Of a stretch of DNA of 21,788 nucleotides, positions 7,581 through 15,282 are shown in pieces. Origin of the DNA: JANXXV01 sp038230275 (lineage in GTDB: Bacteria; Acidobacteriota; Terriglobia; Bryobacterales; Bryobacteraceae); NCBI GenBank assembly GCA_038230275.1, contig JBBRNO010000118.1, positions 1-21,788 on the forward strand, written 5' to 3'. The position numbers were made by a program, and so were the translations under genes. The notes beneath the pieces were generated by a model. It saw only the letters and a list, made by a program, of their open reading frames with translations, did no database searches and had not been told where the DNA came from. Within the stretch, counting starts at the first letter, position 1. Each line of letters starts with the position of its first letter.

Positions 7581-8167
7581 CTAACTACACCCATTCCCGT
7601 TGATGGTGAATTCCTGGATTAGCTGAGGAACTGAAGCGAAATCACTGTAGCGGATCCAGGTTGTCTTCACGATGGAGTAGACAATGCCGGGCCAGGTGAG
7701 ACGGGCGGGGCCATCGGGCCGGGCCTCGAAGTAGATCTTTTGGTAAGACTCCAAATCCGTTGATTCGAGCTAGCTAGTATAGTGTCCGCGAATTGGGTGG
7801 ACCCTACCGGAAACCGCTCCTTTACAGTCGCGGCTCGGAAACTACTGTTGCAGCAACGAGTTCGAGACCGAGCCGCGCGCGTGAGCAAGCGGTTTCTTGT
7901 GTCCAATTATTTGCCGGACAGTACACTAGCAATTCCTTCGTACTGTGCGGTTTGCTCTCCAGACAAGCCGACGACAAAAGAACAGGTCGGCTTGGCGATC
8001 AGATTTGGGTATTTCCTGCTGCTTTTAAACGTATCGAAGATGATTTCGAGATCGCGAGTGACAGCTATGCCTGCCAGTGCCGATTGCGGCGCGCCGGACG
8101 AGGAGATTGTGGAGAGCACGCCTAACTTGGGTTGCGAGAGAAAGTGGTGTAGATGCGCTTCCGTCAC
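7581..8167 (-). pseudogene. Pyridoxamine 5'-phosphate oxidase-like protein, interrupted by MITE-like element
   Basis: Reading leftwards from a GTG at 8165-8167 (overlapping the upstream gene stop, GTGA), the product starts MTEAHLHHFLSQPKLGVLSTI and has the FMN-binding split-barrel pattern of the PPOX family: GAPQSALAGIAVTRDLEIIFDT, then RKYPNLIAKPTCSFVVG, then QYEGIA. There a 148-bp element with a CTAG repeat interrupts it, leaving an 86-residue fragment. Beyond the element (below 7770) the same family resumes as ESYQKIYFEARPDGPARL, then TWIRYSDF, and ends at a TAG at 7581-7583. Removing the element plus one CTAG restores the frame, except for one in-frame TAG at the junction, so a later point mutation or an already broken gene is also needed. 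An intact copy would be about 150 residues. It is the last gene of the DUF1549/DUF1501 operon. Confidence 0.85.
7778..7925. mobile_element. MITE-like element, family A, copy 1 (inside PPOX-like gene)
   Basis: This 148-bp non-coding element is flanked by CTAG direct repeats at 7774-7777 and 7926-7929. Its ends are imperfect inverted repeats (left TATAGTGTCC, right end in reverse complement TGTACTGTCC), and the inside is palindromic: GCGGCTCGG pairs with CCGAGCCGC, and AAACCGCT with AGCGGTTT. It shares about 91% identity by eye with the second copy at 15083. It encodes no transposase, so it would need one supplied in trans. A 4-bp CTAG-type target is known for IS5-like elements, but that affiliation is inference. 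Confidence 0.85.
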
Positions 8168-8922
8168 GAATCAATGCGGCAGATGTAGCCGCTGTTTGGA
8201 CTACCGTTGTCTTTCGCGCCTGGGGCTATGCCTGCGTCGCAGTAGTACATTTTCCCTTTGTACATGTCCATACCGTGCGGGTCCGGGTCTACGCCTTTTT
8301 TCAGCTTGATCTCGTCCAGAATTTTGCCGTCGGACAGGTTGAGCTTTTGGATTACGTAGTCAGTGGAGTGGACTACCCAAATTGCCGGCGGATCCCAGGC
8401 GAGGCCGTGCGAACGCTCCAGGTGAACGGGAACCTTGCGAATCACTTTGAAAGTTTTGGCGTCAACTTGAGCTAGCACCTTCCATTTGAAGCAGGTCATC
8501 CAGAGCGTGTCTTCGTGATAGAGCAGGCCGTGCAGACCGCCGCCATCCGGGTTTGGATAGCGCCCGACGGTCTTTCCCGTGGCCGGGTCCACTTTAATGA
8601 CTTCCCCTGATGTGGCGTCGGTTGGTTTGGGATCGCGGTAGGTTGCCTTGCCGTTCGCAGCCATCCACAGGAATCCGCCGCCATAGGCTATGCCGCTGGT
8701 GTTGGACGACTCGGTCTCTACCTTGTTCAACACTTTGCCGGTCTTCCAATCCACCAGATAGGCGCGGTCCGTAACCTGTTCGCCGATCCACAAGCCTTCA
8801 GGAGTGGACTCCAGACCGTTGGGGTGACCATCGGGCGACTTGTACAGTTTCGTTACCTTAACGCCTTCGCGGGCCAACAGGGGCGCGGCGATCATGGAAC
8901 CTAGAAATGTTCTGCGTTGCAT
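8164..8922 (-). CDS. Tat-exported beta-propeller (YncE/SMP-30-like) protein
   Basis: This protein of about 252 residues starts MQRRTFLGSMIAAPLLA, a twin-arginine signal (QRRTFLG), so it is probably exported folded. The mature part is a run of propeller blades with the recurring pattern of a GLW-type strand, a KVDPATGKTVG-type turn and a basic or acidic loop: GLWIGEQVTDRAYLVDWKTG, FLWMAANGKA, LWMTCFKWKVLAQVDAKT, IWVVHSTDYVIQKLNLSDGK, then KMYYCDAG. Such proteins bind ligands or act as lactonases; no metal-binding set is obvious here. I chose the ATG at 8922; a GTG one codon upstream (8925) is possible. The likely Shine-Dalgarno, AAAGGA, lies within the last codons of the DUF1501 gene, implying coupled translation. 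Its stop overlaps the PPOX-like start. Confidence 0.82.
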   Translation of the reverse strand: MQRRTFLGSMIAAPLLAREGVKVTKLYKSPDGHPNGLESTPEGLWIGEQVTDRAYLVDWKTGKVLNKVETESSNTSGIAYGGGFLWMAANGKATYRDPKPTDATSGEVIKVDPATGKTVGRYPNPDGGGLHGLLYHEDTLWMTCFKWKVLAQVDAKTFKVIRKVPVHLERSHGLAWDPPAIWVVHSTDYVIQKLNLSDGKILDEIKLKKGVDPDPHGMDMYKGKMYYCDAGIAPGAKDNGSPNSGYICRIDS

Positions 8923-8933
8923 CACGGTTGTAG

Positions 8934-10379
8934 TTATCCTTTCGCGATTTGTGGAATGAGTTCGCCGTACACATCGGTCAGGCGCATGTTGCGTCCGTTA
9001 TAGAGGTACGTCAATTTTAAGTGATCCATTCCCAGCAGGTGGAGGATGGTGGCGTGCAGATCGTGGATGGAGATGGGCTGCTCTTCGGCCTTGTAGCCGA
9101 ACTCGTCGGTGCTGCCGATGATCTGTCCACCTTTAATTTTCGCGCCTGCCATCCACATGCTCATGGCGCCGGGGTTGTGGTCCCGGCCGAGGCCCCGCTG
9201 GGAGATGGGCATGCGGCCGAATTCGCCGTGCCAGGTGAGCAGAGTGCTGTCGAGAAGTCCGCGGCCCTTCAGGTCGGTCAGCAGGCCGGCGATTGGGCCA
9301 TCTACCTCGGCTGCGTGCTTGGTGTGGTTCTTTTTGACGTCCTCATGCGCGTCCCAGGTGTCTGTGTTTTGATTGCCCAGGCCGCCGTGATAGAGCTGCA
9401 CGAACCGGACGCCGCGTTCGATCAGGCGGCGGGCGATGAGGCACTGGTGGCCGAAAGGTTCGGTTACCGGATTGTCCAGACCGTAAAGCTTTCGGGTGGC
9501 CGGGCTTTCCTTGCTTAGGTCCACCGCTTCCGGTGCGCAGCCTTGCATACGGTAAGCCAGTTCGTAGCTTGTGATTCTTGCGGCCAGCTCAGAACTGCCG
9601 GGATACTTCCGCATGTCCATCTCGTTCAGCTTGCCTAACAGATCGAGACGGGCGCGTTGTTGTTCCGGGCGCACTTCCTCAGGCGGTTTCAGATCGATGA
9701 TGGGGCTGCCGGTCGCCCGGAAAACCGTCCCCTGATAGGCGGCGGGCATGAACCCCGCTGTCCAGTTGGACGGGCCGCCGAAGGGGCCGCCGCGGGCGTC
9801 GTAGATCACAACGAAGGCGGGCAGGTTCTGATTCTCCGATCCCAGGCCGTAGGTGATCCACGAACCGATGCTGGGGAAGCCCATCAGCACCTTGCCGGTG
9901 GTCATGGCGTATTGCGCTTGCACGTGATCGTTCGATTTACTTTGGACTGAGCGGAGCAGCGCTAAATCGTCGGCGTGTTCGGCCATGCGCGGAAAGATCT
10001 CAGAAATGTCCATGCCGCACTGGCCGTACTTCTTGAACTTGAATACGGCGGGCATCAGCGGGCCGGGGTTGCCCTGGCGCACGACTACTTCGCCTTTGCC
10101 GGAGAGCGGCTTGCCTGCATATCTTTCGAGTGCCGGCTTCGGATCGAAGGTGTCCACGTGGCTGACGCCGCCACCCATGAAAAGCGAGATCATGCTGGTG
10201 GCGCGGGGTGTGAAGTGCGGCTTCTTGGGCGAGAGCGGAGAGGCTACCGCGCCGCTGCTGTCGCAGGCTCCGTCGCTTGCTAACAAGCCTTGCTGATTCA
10301 GGAGCCACGCGAGGCCGAGGCCGCTGATGCCGCCGCTGCTCTCAAAGAGGAAATCGCGTCTGGAGCGGAAGGTTTTCAT
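8934..10379 (-). CDS. Tat-exported DUF1501 family protein (sulfatase-like fold)
   Basis: The 481-residue protein has a twin-arginine signal, SRRDFLF at residues 6-12, followed by a hydrophobic stretch. Family landmarks are LFMGGGVSHVDTFDPKP (residues 66-82, with D76 a candidate metal ligand), LALLRSVQSKSNDHVQAQYAMTTG, and near the C-terminus WHGEFGRMP and GRDHNPGAMSMWMAGA. DUF1501 proteins are distantly related to alkaline phosphatases and sulfatases, and are almost always encoded beside DUF1549/DUF1553 cytochromes in Planctomycetes and Acidobacteria; the activity is unproven. The ATG at 10377-10379 overlaps the stop of the DUF1549/DUF1553 gene (ATGA), and the beta-propeller gene starts 11 nt after its own stop. 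The three genes, with the broken PPOX-like gene, form one minus-strand operon. Confidence 0.92.
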   Translation of the reverse strand: MKTFRSRRDFLFESSGGISGLGLAWLLNQQGLLASDGACDSSGAVASPLSPKKPHFTPRATSMISLFMGGGVSHVDTFDPKPALERYAGKPLSGKGEVVVRQGNPGPLMPAVFKFKKYGQCGMDISEIFPRMAEHADDLALLRSVQSKSNDHVQAQYAMTTGKVLMGFPSIGSWITYGLGSENQNLPAFVVIYDARGGPFGGPSNWTAGFMPAAYQGTVFRATGSPIIDLKPPEEVRPEQQRARLDLLGKLNEMDMRKYPGSSELAARITSYELAYRMQGCAPEAVDLSKESPATRKLYGLDNPVTEPFGHQCLIARRLIERGVRFVQLYHGGLGNQNTDTWDAHEDVKKNHTKHAAEVDGPIAGLLTDLKGRGLLDSTLLTWHGEFGRMPISQRGLGRDHNPGAMSMWMAGAKIKGGQIIGSTDEFGYKAEEQPISIHDLHATILHLLGMDHLKLTYLYNGRNMRLTDVYGELIPQIAKG

Positions 10380-12922
10380 CGGATGTAGAGAAATTCGTTC
10401 AGGTTCAGCAGCACGTGGGTCAGATCGACGAGCTGTTGTTTGGATAAGAAGTCCCGGCCGATTTGGAGTTCTTCGGCGGAAGGTTCGCGTCCGAGCGCTA
10501 TGCGATAGGCTGTGGTGACTTGCTTTGCGGGGTCGCCGGGTGCGGCTTCGCTGACGCGTCCGGCGAAGAGCTTTGCCTGGCGCAGGACGAAATCGTCATT
10601 CATCATGGTGAGGGCCTGGGTGGGGACGGTGGAAACATTTCTGGCACCGCACGTCAGGTTCTGATCGGGCAGGTCGAAGACTTCAAAGAAGGGCAGGGGC
10701 AGGCCGCGCTTGCGGTAGACGTAGACGCTGCGGCGCCATACTTTCGGGCCTTCTTCTTCGCGTTCCCAGATGCCTTTGTTCATGGTTTCGAGGACATCGG
10801 GCGAGAGCTTCGGGAACACCGGAGGCCCACCCATGGCTGGGTTGAGCGCGCCACTGACTGCCAGGATGGAGTCGCGGACGATCTCGGCGTCCAGGCGTTG
10901 GATCTGGAAGCGCCAGAGCAGGCTGTTCTCCGGATCCTTCGCTACATTGGCGGCATCGTTAAACTGCGAAGATTGCTGATAGGCGTCCGAGGTCATCATC
11001 AGCCGGTGCATGTTCTTGAAGCTCCAGCCTTGCGCGATGAACTCTGTTGCCAGCCAATCGAGCAGTTCGGGGTTCGATGGCTTGGCTCCCATTTTGCCGA
11101 AATTGTCGAGGGTGGTCACGATGCCGCGTCCGAAGTGATGCTGCCAGATTCGATTCACCATCACGCGCGCGGTGAGTGGATTCTCGGGTGACGTCAACCA
11201 TTCGGCTAGCGCTCTGCGGCGGCCAGACGTGTGTCCGTCGGGCGGCGGCAGTGCGGTGGGCGGCGTTCCATAGGTGGCTACCGCCACGAAACCTGGCTGC
11301 ATCAGCGAGCCGTGGCTTTCCGGATCGCCGCGCAATAAAAAGTACGACGGCGGGGCTTGGTAGCGGCCTTGCGGAAGGTAGCTGCCATCGAGGGCGGCGC
11401 GCTGTTTTCCTTTGCCGGGGGCGGGTTCGTCGCCAGGGCCGTCCGGTGTAAAGCGATAGTCGCCGTCGGTGATTCCCATGGCCATGGCTATAGGTGCGGG
11501 CTTACGATTTTCTGCTTCCTTCACCTCCGCGGTTAGCGTTTTCTTCTTTGCCAGGTCTTCTGGAGATGCGATGCGATCTATCTCATCCTGTGACACGGAG
11601 ACGGTGCGGATCACCTGATTGGCCAGCAGCACCTGTCCAGGAGTGCGCTGCGCTTCGGGTGTGGCGATTGCCTGCTGGATATTGTCTGGAAACTTCTTGT
11701 ACTTATCCGGCAGCAAGCGGTCGCGGTAGGGCTTGTCAATCGCTTTGAGCTGGTCGCGCAGATCGGTTATTTGGGCATTTACTTCCGCCAGCTTCTTGTT
11801 ATAGGCCGCGGCTTCGGCTGGCGACGTCAGTGGATGATCCACTTCCACGGCAGTCCACAGCGAGGCCTGCAAACGGTAGTAATCTTTCTGGGCTATCGGA
11901 TCGAACTTGTGATTATGGCAGCGGGCACATTGAACCGTTAGCCCCAGGATGCCGCGGCCTACCGTGGCAATCATGTCGTCAAGGTATTCGTAGCGGTTTT
12001 CGGGATTGTCTTTTTCGCGGAAGCCTACTTTGGCATGCTGGCGCAGGAAGCCGGTGGCGATTAGCGTTTCGTTCGTCACCTGGTCCAGTTCATCGCCGGC
12101 CAACTGCTGTTTGAGGAAGACGTCGTAGGGCGTGTCCTTGTTGAAGGCGTCGATTACGTAGTCGCGGAAGCGCCAAGCGTTGGGACGGGTGAAGTCATGT
12201 TCATAGCCATTGGAATCGGCGTAGCGGGCTACGTCCATCCAGTGACGCCCCCAGCGCTCGCCGTATTGCGGGGAGGCGAGTAGGCGGTCGATCAGTTTGG
12301 GCCACGCGTTGGGGGATTTATCGTTTATAAATTCGGCGGCTTGGGCGGGCGTGGGGGGAAGGCCAGTCAGGTCCAGATAGGCCCGGCGGACTAATGAGGC
12401 GTTGTCGCCGCGGGGGGCTGCGGTTACGCCCGATTTTTGCAGCGCGTCTTTCAGGAAGGCGTCGATGGGATTGCGATCCGCGGTAGGCGGAGTGCGGCGA
12501 ACTGGCTTCTGGAAGGCCCAGTATTGGCGGGCTTCCGGCGGCAGCTTCATGTCTTCCAGAGCGGCGGTTTGGGTGTCCGTGCTGGGGGAGTCTTTGATTT
12601 CGGCCCAAGCTGCGCCTTCGTCAATCCAACGTTTGATCGTGGCGATCTCAGTGGCGGAGAGCTTGCCGTCCATCGGCATGGCCGGTTTTTCCTGGCCGGA
12701 GATCAGGCGATAGAGGCGGCTTTGCTCGGCTTTCGAGCTTAGGACGCGTGCCGCGCCTTCGCGTGTGCGGAGGTCCAGCTTTGCCAGTTGGATCTTTGCG
12801 CCGTGGCACTTCAGACAGTTGCTCTGAAGGATGGGTTGGATTTCTTTTTGGAAGCTGACCGGTGTTTGGGCCGGGCAGAGGATTGGTGCCAGCGTCAACA
12901 GAGACAGCGCGCGGAGAGTCAT
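10376..12922 (-). CDS. Planctomycete-type cytochrome c with DUF1549 and DUF1553 domains
   Basis: The 848-residue protein begins with a signal peptide (MTLRALSLLTLAPILCPAQ). A planctomycete-type cytochrome c domain follows, with a haem-binding C36-x2-C39-H40 motif (NCLKCHG) and an AMPMDGKL segment that may supply the axial methionine. DUF1549 (about residues 150-350) contains RRAYLDLTGLPPTPA, GERWGRHWMDVARYADSNGYEHD and a second CxxCH at 332-336 (QCARCHNHKFDPI). DUF1553 (about 590-845) contains RRALAEWLTSPENPLTARV and MVNRIWQHHFGRGIV. Secretion and haem attachment imply a periplasmic or surface redox role; the substrate is unknown, although related operons are often linked to polysaccharide breakdown. 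It is the first gene of the operon and its stop overlaps the DUF1501 start. No strong ribosome binding site precedes the ATG at 12920-12922. Confidence 0.93.
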   Translation of the reverse strand: MTLRALSLLTLAPILCPAQTPVSFQKEIQPILQSNCLKCHGAKIQLAKLDLRTREGAARVLSSKAEQSRLYRLISGQEKPAMPMDGKLSATEIATIKRWIDEGAAWAEIKDSPSTDTQTAALEDMKLPPEARQYWAFQKPVRRTPPTADRNPIDAFLKDALQKSGVTAAPRGDNASLVRRAYLDLTGLPPTPAQAAEFINDKSPNAWPKLIDRLLASPQYGERWGRHWMDVARYADSNGYEHDFTRPNAWRFRDYVIDAFNKDTPYDVFLKQQLAGDELDQVTNETLIATGFLRQHAKVGFREKDNPENRYEYLDDMIATVGRGILGLTVQCARCHNHKFDPIAQKDYYRLQASLWTAVEVDHPLTSPAEAAAYNKKLAEVNAQITDLRDQLKAIDKPYRDRLLPDKYKKFPDNIQQAIATPEAQRTPGQVLLANQVIRTVSVSQDEIDRIASPEDLAKKKTLTAEVKEAENRKPAPIAMAMGITDGDYRFTPDGPGDEPAPGKGKQRAALDGSYLPQGRYQAPPSYFLLRGDPESHGSLMQPGFVAVATYGTPPTALPPPDGHTSGRRRALAEWLTSPENPLTARVMVNRIWQHHFGRGIVTTLDNFGKMGAKPSNPELLDWLATEFIAQGWSFKNMHRLMMTSDAYQQSSQFNDAANVAKDPENSLLWRFQIQRLDAEIVRDSILAVSGALNPAMGGPPVFPKLSPDVLETMNKGIWEREEEGPKVWRRSVYVYRKRGLPLPFFEVFDLPDQNLTCGARNVSTVPTQALTMMNDDFVLRQAKLFAGRVSEAAPGDPAKQVTTAYRIALGREPSAEELQIGRDFLSKQQLVDLTHVLLNLNEFLYIR

Positions 12923-12985
12923 TGTGCCGACTTCGAACCTCGACCGCGATCATATCAAAATTGGAGGGATGTAGGCTGGGAGCGA

Positions 12986-13150
12986 ATGCCCGTGTCGCGG
13001 CTGCTGCAGCGCTGGCCGAACACTCCGCTGATTCCGGGCACCGCGTCCATCGAACATCTTCGCGAGAATCTCAAAGCGGCGACGCTGCAAATTCCTGCCG
13101 GGATGATTGCTGAGCTGGACTCCATCGGCGGAGGCGTTGGGCAGGGCTAA
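12986..13150 (+). pseudogene. C-terminal remnant of an aldo/keto reductase
   Basis: The last 54 codons of a plus-strand frame read SRLLQRWPNTPLIPGTASIEH, then LRENLKAATLQIP and AELDSIG before a TAA at 13148-13150. This matches the characteristic end of aldo/keto reductases, where IPGT-S-x-EHL-x-EN-x-AA binds the NADPH phosphate and is followed by a short helix. The (beta/alpha)8 barrel that should precede it (over 200 residues) is absent, and the upstream DNA belongs to the divergent cytochrome gene. It is therefore a decayed fragment, not an active gene. Confidence 0.72.
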
Positions 13151-13198
13151 GCTGGGCGAAACGCTGCGGGCATTTGAGACGTATCATTAAAGGGTGTC

Positions 13199-13206
13199 AA
13201 GGTAGG
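13199..13206 (+). promoter_or_regulatory. Ribosome binding site of the VWA gene
   Basis: AAGGTAGG lies 7 nt before the ATG at 13214. It supports that start, which is followed by a clean signal peptide. Confidence 0.5.
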
Positions 13207-13213
13207 TTTCCCG

Positions 13214-14572
13214 ATGAAGTATTTGCTATCCCTATTGCTTGTTGGTCTTCCGATGATGGCGGCCGATGGCGACGTCGTATTCCGCAGCGATGTGGGTCTG
13301 GCGCGGGTCGATGTGCAGGTCTTGGATCGTAATAACCGTGCGATTACGGGGCTGCACAAGGAAGACTTTGTGCTGCGGGAAGGCGGAAAAGTTCGCGAGA
13401 TTCGCAACTTCGCCGCCGAGGAAATGCCAGTGGATCTGTTGTTTCTGCTGGATGTGAGCGGCAGTATGCGGCCGCATGTGGAGCGGATTGCGGCGGCGGC
13501 GCGCGATGCGCTGCGGTTGCTGGGAGAAGAAGACCGGGTGGCGATTATGGTTTTCGACCGTGTGACGCGGGTGCGGATGCCGTTTCGAAGCGATTTGGCT
13601 GAGGTGGACCGGGAGTTCAAAAAGCTGCTGAATCAGGAATCGTTCAACGGCGGCACTGAGATTACGCTTTCGCTGCAGAGCGCGGCGGCCTACATCCGAA
13701 AGAACGGGCGGCGCAACGCGAGGCGGGCGATTGTGATACTGACCGACGATCAGACGGGCGGCTTGCGCGATGAAGATGCGGTGCTGCGGTCGCTGACGAA
13801 TGCGCAGGCGGTGCTGAGCGCGCTGATCGCACCGGATGAGACGCCGGGTTGGCAGCGAGGGCCGTCTCAACGGCCGGGCAGACGAGGCGGTGGTGGCATG
13901 GGTGGCGGTCCGTTGGGCGGAATCATTCTTGGTGGTCCGCTGGGCGGAAGCGGTGGAGGGAATCCCGGCGGTGGAGGCGGATCTCGAACGCATCCGGCGG
14001 GTACGGCGGAGATTGCGCGGCAGTCCGGGGGGGATAGTTTGCCGGTGGACGATGCGTCGGCGCTGGAAGACACCATCAACCGGATCCGGCAGAGATATGC
14101 GCTGCACTACCATGTGGACGAAGGAGTGAAGCAGGGGGAAGAGCGTGGGCTGGAAGTGACGCTGGCGGATAATGCGAGGCGGCGGTATGCGGATTCGGAA
14201 GTGCGATTCCGGCGGATTTACGCATCGTCCGACGGATCGAACGATGCGGGCGGCGTGGAGGAACGGCCAGTGATTACACGAACGCCCAGGCGGATGCCGG
14301 GTGAGGTGGCGCGACCGGAAGTGTCGCAAACGGCCGAGCGCGAGCCTACGGTGACGCGGCGAAGGGTGGCGGTGAGTGAGCGGGATGGGTCGTATGGCGG
14401 GAATCCGTCGGCGGCTACGGTGGCACCGCAGGAGGAATCCGCGGTTAGCGAGGCTGCGGCTCCAGCGGCACCGGCTGCGCCGGCCAGTCCAGATGTGCCG
14501 GCGGCTCCTGGAACGGCAGCCGCGCCTAAGCAGGGGGGCTGGCGGGTGCTGAAGCCGGGCGAGAAGCCGTAG
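13214..14572 (+). CDS. Secreted VWFA-related protein, Acidobacteria type
   Basis: The 452-residue product has a signal peptide (MKYLLSLLLVGLPMMAAD). Next is the N-terminal domain typical of the acidobacterial VWFA-related family, VDVQVLDRNNRAITGLHKEDFVLREGG. The von Willebrand A domain has a full MIDAS metal site: D80-x-S82-x-S84 (LLDVSGSM), T148 (NGGTE) and D178 (ILTDD). Residues 221-257 are a glycine-rich linker with repeated GGPLGG units. Residues about 260-340 continue the domain, and the C-terminal 100 residues are an Ala/Pro/Glu-rich low-complexity tail that probably sits in the envelope. These proteins are thought to mediate protein contacts at the cell surface. The stop codon TAG overlaps the GTG of the DinB gene by one base. 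Confidence 0.92.
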   Translation: MKYLLSLLLVGLPMMAADGDVVFRSDVGLARVDVQVLDRNNRAITGLHKEDFVLREGGKVREIRNFAAEEMPVDLLFLLDVSGSMRPHVERIAAAARDALRLLGEEDRVAIMVFDRVTRVRMPFRSDLAEVDREFKKLLNQESFNGGTEITLSLQSAAAYIRKNGRRNARRAIVILTDDQTGGLRDEDAVLRSLTNAQAVLSALIAPDETPGWQRGPSQRPGRRGGGGMGGGPLGGIILGGPLGGSGGGNPGGGGGSRTHPAGTAEIARQSGGDSLPVDDASALEDTINRIRQRYALHYHVDEGVKQGEERGLEVTLADNARRRYADSEVRFRRIYASSDGSNDAGGVEERPVITRTPRRMPGEVARPEVSQTAEREPTVTRRRVAVSERDGSYGGNPSAATVAPQEESAVSEAAAPAAPAAPASPDVPAAPGTAAAPKQGGWRVLKPGEKP

Positions 14573-15054
14573 TGGATTCCGATTCGGAACTGCGAGAGCA
14601 TTTGATCGACTTGTTGCGGGGTGACAACGCCCACGCGACTTTTGATCGGACGGTGGACGGATTTCCTTTAGACCTCATTGCGGTGCGTCCGGCTGGGATG
14701 CCGCACTCGGCTTGGGAACTGCTGGAACACTTGCGGATTACACAGCTGGATATTTTGTTGTTCTGCACAATGGCGCAGTACACTTCGCCGGAATGGCCGG
14801 CTGGGTACTGGCCGGCCGCGGCGGGCCCTGAACGCGTGGAGCAGTGGAACGATTCGATGCGGCATTTCCGTACGGACCGGGGCGGGATGGAAAAACTAGT
14901 GATGGATGAGGCACGGGACTTGTTCGAACCGTTTGCCTGGGGCGACGGGCAGACGCTGTTGCGCGAAGTGATGCTGGTGGCCGATCATACGTCGTACCAT
15001 TTGGGCCAACTGCTTCTGGTGCGGCGGGCTTTGGGGGCTTGGCCTGTTGCCTAG
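14572..15054 (+). CDS. DinB-family four-helix-bundle protein
   Basis: This 160-residue protein has the DinB/YfiT-like pattern. An N-terminal helix leads to PHSAWELLEHLRITQLDIL, giving H53 as the first metal ligand, and a late helix ADHTSYHLGQLLLVRRALG gives H139 and H143, the usual three-histidine metal site. The family includes metal-dependent thiol transferases and many proteins without known substrate; this one is cytoplasmic, with no leader. Translation starts at GTG 14572-14574, overlapping the VWA stop (TAGTG), so it is probably coupled to that gene although the functional link is unclear. It ends 28 nt before a family A MITE-like element and converges on the next gene. Confidence 0.85.
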   Translation: MDSDSELREHLIDLLRGDNAHATFDRTVDGFPLDLIAVRPAGMPHSAWELLEHLRITQLDILLFCTMAQYTSPEWPAGYWPAAAGPERVEQWNDSMRHFRTDRGGMEKLVMDEARDLFEPFAWGDGQTLLREVMLVADHTSYHLGQLLLVRRALGAWPVA

Positions 15055-15082
15055 AGTTGGACTCGCGAGTTGCAATCGCTAA

Positions 15083-15228
15083 GGTAGTGTCCGCGAATAG
15101 GGTGGATACTACCGGAAACCGCTCCTTTACAGTCGCGGCTCGGAAACTACTGTTGCAGGAACGAGTTCGAGTCCGAGCCGCGCGTGAGCAAGCCGTTTCT
15201 TGTGTCCAGTTATTTGTTGGACACTACA
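15083..15228. mobile_element. MITE-like element, family A, copy 2
   Basis: This 146-bp copy of the element at 7778 differs by about a dozen substitutions and one 2-bp indel. It is flanked by CTAA at 15079-15082 and CTAG at 15229-15232, an imperfect target repeat. Its ends are GGTAGTGTCC (left) and, in reverse complement, TGTAGTGTCC (right). The interior is an imperfect palindrome that could form a long hairpin. It lies between convergent genes (DinB and the outer-membrane-like protein), where a transcript from either side would read the hairpin, so it may act as a bidirectional terminator; that is inference. Confidence 0.85.
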
Positions 15229-15282
15229 CTAGTTGGTATTTCTGATACGGTCGAGTGTTACTTTTGGACGAGTGAAGTTGCG

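Noticed and set aside
7782..8309. 175-codon plus-strand frame starting in the family A element
   Set aside because: It crosses the element and reads antisense through the PPOX-like and propeller genes.
13867..14079. Proline-rich minus-strand peptide
   Set aside because: It is the complement of the glycine-rich linker of the VWA protein.
13232..14329. 365-codon minus-strand open frame
   Set aside because: Antisense to the VWA gene; its composition is a mirror of that gene's codon bias.
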